Source of the DNA: Periconia sp. R9002
Lineage: Eukaryota > Ascomycota > Dothideomycetes > Pleosporales > Periconiaceae
DNA length: 64,000 nt
Assembly: GCA_023627715.1 (NCBI GenBank)
Contig: JAMAHW010000064.1
Coordinates: 124,001 to 188,000 of the forward strand
Direction of reading: 5' to 3'
Every line of letters begins with the position of its first letter. Position 1 is the first letter of the stretch. Under the pieces are notes generated by a model. It saw only the letters and a list, made by a program, of their open reading frames with translations, searched no databases and was not told the origin of the DNA. A program made the translations under genes and the position numbers. This document shows positions 61,001-64,000 of this stretch, piece after piece.

Positions 61001-61702
61001 CTGATTCACTATTGCGCTGAACTGGGTAGCGACACGTTCTGTCTGAACGAATTCATAAAGCGTGGGCTCCCGATCAACCAACCCGATGCTGAATGGAACA
61101 CCGCGCTCTCCTTGGCATTGAAATCAGGCCACATGAAAATCGCTTCCAGGCTGATTGATCATGGCGCAACACTGAGTGAGGTCAAAGACGGTGTTAGTCT
61201 CCTTGGTCAATTGGCAGAGCAAGGCCTCAGTGTACCAAAGGAGAGGTATCGTTGGATTTTCGAAAAATTGCAGGAAACTCACACTTCAGAGTTTCTTACT
61301 AGTCCGAAGCTTCGCCAGTCCATCTTTCATCACATTGCCCAGGACAAACGTACGGTTCGACAACCAGTGTGGGCGCGAGATCTCATTAGCTTCTTCATTG
61401 AAAGAGTAAGCGATATAAAGATTTTAGATCTACAAGATGTGATGCTGAATTCCGCACTGCATCTGGTAGTGCAGTCACAAAATATCGAGGTTGCTAATGC
61501 TCTGCTAGAAGTCGGAGTAAGACCAGACCTTCTCAACATGGACGGCAAATCCCCGTTGGATATCGCTAACGAGAACACGGGACCCGAGTCAAAAGATATC
61601 ATTCGAATTCTCAACCTACACAAAAAGCCCCCAGGAACGGAAGAGGCACCCCAAACCAAGGAGTCAGCAATGGCACTATGGAACGAGTTGGGATTTCAAT
61701 AG
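58044..61702 (+). pseudogene. Broken protein kinase-ankyrin repeat gene
   Basis: Remains of one large protein. The N-terminal kinase-like domain includes a glycine-loop-like LGSGASFIVQKA, VALKRI (ATP-binding Lys), the catalytic-loop variant HGDVKSENVL and LSDFGFA, then TPPWTAPE and DVYSYELLVWR. A helical spacer (YNHLVRAAKRGYTQA) and several ankyrin repeats follow. The reading frame moves near 58.60 kb (inside the kinase) and again near 59.07 kb, where no introns fit. A TGA at 60482-60484 cuts the ankyrin part in an otherwise continuous frame that runs to the TAG at 61700. One real intron may lie at about 59.22-59.39 kb. Similar fungal proteins are thought to act in signalling or self-recognition. 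Sequencing errors could explain one of the breaks, but hardly all three. Confidence 0.7.
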
Positions 61703-61762
61703 TAGCTGCAATAGTGGCTTGATACCGCACTTATACCAATTCTCAAAGAGCTACGACAGACC

Positions 61763-62980
61763 ATGCTCACTCTCTGTCGATCCGAAGGTTTTCTCCAAGA
61801 AAACCCCTGGAAACCCGCGACCAGAGCGGTTTACGAAATCCTGAACACGAACAGGGCCATTCTGGACCGGGAAGAACGAACAAGGCAGTTTGAATATGCT
61901 GTAGGAGAGATGCTGCGGGGCTTAGTAGACTCGGTCACTGTTGGCCTGACAACGGACCGTGAACAAGTCATCATCAAATTAGTCAAGCTACTTGATGGGC
62001 GCGCCAAGTTTCCACCTAACCTTGTAAATGAGGACGTTACATCCATGGTGCTGTTGCCAAAGGTCGGCCAGAGTACGTTCCAGCACAGTTATCCTGGCAT
62101 TTCATTCTCGAGAAGCGGAACGTCCACCAATCCAAAACGACCAGCAGAGACTAGGTCACCAGATCTCTTATCAGAACAGCCCAAAAAAGGCGGTAAGAAT
62201 CTTACCACAATCATTGATAGGGAAGATTTAGGGTCACTAAATTATTCGCAGGATCGACACTCGGGAACTGGATCCGACTTCGTAGGCTTGACCAGGGCAG
62301 ATTCATAATCGAAGACAGCCAGCCGCGCCAAGGCTTCTTGGGACTCCTTATAGCTCCTGATCCCAAAGATTCTGAGAATCGATTTGTATTTAGACAAGAT
62401 ACCGGGATCATGCTGACTGGCGATGACTCTGCGTTTATGAGGCGTCAAATCGTGGACACGCTGCTGGACTGTGAACCAGTGGTCGAAATCATTGACACCA
62501 CCGAAGAGGGCCAGACGCACCGAAGCGCAACGATTTCGGGACTGAAAACCCTAAGTGCAGCATATGAGGAGAGGAAAAAATTAGGTCTATCGCCAGCATC
62601 CCTGTGGAGAAGATCAGATTCGCAGCCAAGCTCGGGTCGTAACATATCGGTACCCGCCTCTGCACCAGCACGACAATTGCGACAGTCATCAATATTACCA
62701 GACGTAAATCAGAGAAAAAGAATTTGTCAAAAAGGAGCAAGAAAGACTGCGAACTTTGCTTCGAGGAAAATCGAAACACATTATCACTGAGGGCGATGAG
62801 CTTGGGCAACTACTCTTCGACTACACTATTCCTAAAGGCGCGTGGATTTTTGTCAGTGCCTTCAGCGACACCTTCGGGATGGCAATGGCATGCAGACATG
62901 ACAATGAAGGCAACGAGGTGGATATGGATGCACGCACAGCATTAGTTGCTAATCAGTTCACAATGTCTTTGAAATTCTGA
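61763..62980 (+). CDS. Hypothetical protein, multi-exon, family not recognised
   Basis: At least three coding blocks can be seen. The first starts at or before 61763 and ends at 62192. A good intron (GTAAGA...CGCAG, 62193-62251) joins it to a second block with GRFIIEDSQPRQGF and a Ser/Arg-rich tail ending before about 62.71 kb. A third block in another frame (about 62716-62980) has KHIITEGDELGQLLF and IPKGAWIFVSAFSD and ends at TGA. The last junction could not be set: no donor gives the right phase, so a frameshift is possible. The first block is helical and charged. I do not recognise a domain. It may be the downstream part of the broken kinase-ankyrin locus or a separate gene, and the start is uncertain. 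Confidence 0.4.
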
Positions 62981-64000
62981 GTCTTCTACAGTGTAGCGGC
63001 TAGTAAAAAATCACATCATTCGCCGTGAGTATAAAGCAGTGAAAGACGTATTGAAGCAATTGGAGTGGCATAAGCATTGCGCCACGAGCTTCCCAAGGAC
63101 CCATAAATAGCCCACCCTAAAAAGCCCGCACTAAAACCCTCTGAGCATTGAGCACTGCTGGTACGCCCACGATACCGCCACCCCCTATCTAACTTTGCCA
63201 GGAAATAGAGTTCACCAGCCGTCTCCAAGATCGTGGCTCAAATCATCCAACTTCCCACACACAAAATCATCCCCAAGATATGAAATATGTGAAATCGCCC
63301 TTCAGCTGCGCAATGTTCACCGTCCGCTTTTCGACCTGTTCCTTCCCCCTGAACTTGCGGAACGAATTTTATACTAGACGCCAAGGACCCTGCGCTGGGT
63401 ACTTGAACGGGCGGATCGGCACGCACTTGATGACCACGCCCAGGCAAACGCCGCAGCCACCGTGTTGAAGAGCAGATCCGCTCCATTTCATTGATAGCGA
63501 GCCATATCGAAATCGCATCTACAAAGCCCAAGATTACGATTACTCGAGCAACGCGTGGACTCACGGTCCACAGGAGGACTCGCTGAATAAAATTTATTGT
63601 ATAGCCCTGTTTTCTGTAGTATGATACCCATGATGAACGGGATGGACACGCGGACCCCAATCGATTTGAACATGGACAAAAAGTTTACGTTGATCTGTCA
63701 TTTCGAGCGCCTTTTGGCGGGAAATGAGCGATTTCCAAACTTGCGTATTAGGAACGAAGGCCGAGACGAAGGCGAAGTCATTAGAGATGCCGAGGTAGAG
63801 AAGGACCTTGACGGCCTTGGGGGAGTGTGATGCATGCGCCCCTTTGGACGAGGAACTCTTCGGGAGCCAGATCATTTTTTCGCATTTTCGATGACGCAGG
63901 AGGTACTGTTCGAGTCTGGGTTCCTGGACTGGGCATTTGTGCAGCGGAGATATTGTTCGGCGCTTATGGCAGTCAGCGCCTTGCACCACTACGAAAGTGA
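62981..64000. other. Right end of window, no supported gene
   Basis: Minus-strand frames at 63238-63660 and 63594-63989 overlap each other in different frames, and neither shows a recognisable domain. They could belong to a gene extending past the window, but I cannot support one. Confidence 0.4.

Noticed and set aside
63238..63989. Minus-strand genes at the right edge
   Set aside because: Overlapping frames without recognisable domains or convincing introns; cannot be supported without the adjoining sequence.
1..64000. tRNA and rRNA genes
   Set aside because: I looked for B-box-like motifs and conserved rRNA stretches by eye and found none convincing; a covariance-model search would be decisive.

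Overview
This window is nuclear DNA from a filamentous ascomycete (Pezizomycotina). The genes carry short GT-AG introns of about 45-95 bases, and the families present are typical of these fungi: a highly reducing polyketide synthase, microsomal P450s, a Zn2Cys6 regulator, a fungal rhodopsin-domain membrane protein and a kinase-ankyrin protein. A long AT-rich island shows transition-only decay like that left by repeat-induced point mutation (RIP). Species cannot be read from the sequence.

The left two thirds (about 0.3-44.2 kb) look like one specialised-metabolite gene cluster. Its core is a divergent pair: an alpha-oxoamine synthase (minus strand, 33.5-35.0 kb) and a highly reducing PKS (plus strand, 36.0-44.2 kb; KS-AT-DH-MT-ER-KR-ACP, no thioesterase). 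In fungi this pairing (FUM1/FUM8 for fumonisins, and sphingofungins) releases the polyketide chain by decarboxylative condensation with an amino acid, giving a long-chain 2-aminoketone related to sphinganine. The candidate tailoring set is two P450s (0.3-1.8 and 5.0-6.7 kb), a 2-oxoglutarate oxygenase-like protein that lacks two of its three iron ligands (7.5-8.6 kb), two short-chain dehydrogenases (9.2-10.3 and 23.4-24.8 kb), a SAM methyltransferase (26.4-27.6 kb) and a secreted carboxylesterase (31.1-32.9 kb). A seven-helix rhodopsin-domain protein (28.8-29.9 kb) sits among them.

The cluster is cut by an AT-rich island (about 12.84-22.08 kb). Inside it is a complete but dead Ty3/Gypsy chromovirus-type LTR retrotransposon (14690-21475) with two 452-bp LTRs and a 5-bp target duplication, AAAGT. 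The genes on each side of the island, a GDSL esterase (11.4-12.5 kb) and a GNAT acetyltransferase (22.3-23.1 kb), are pseudogenes whose stop codons are all explainable by C-to-T changes, which suggests that RIP spread from the repeat into single-copy neighbours.

From 45.6 kb on, the content changes: a small secreted lysozyme-like protein, then what looks like a carbohydrate-use group (DUF2264 protein, Zn2Cys6 regulator, MFS sugar transporter, GH88 unsaturated glucuronyl hydrolase). A 10-N assembly gap at 49455-49464 with duplicated, homopolymer-rich flanks lies in this group. The right end holds a broken kinase-ankyrin gene (58.0-61.7 kb) and an unrecognised multi-exon gene. A dispersed repeat of about 100 bp occurs at least three times (13.7, 47.0 and 55.1 kb), with a weak fourth copy at 2.9 kb. 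The 55.1-kb copy is flanked by exact 13-bp direct repeats.
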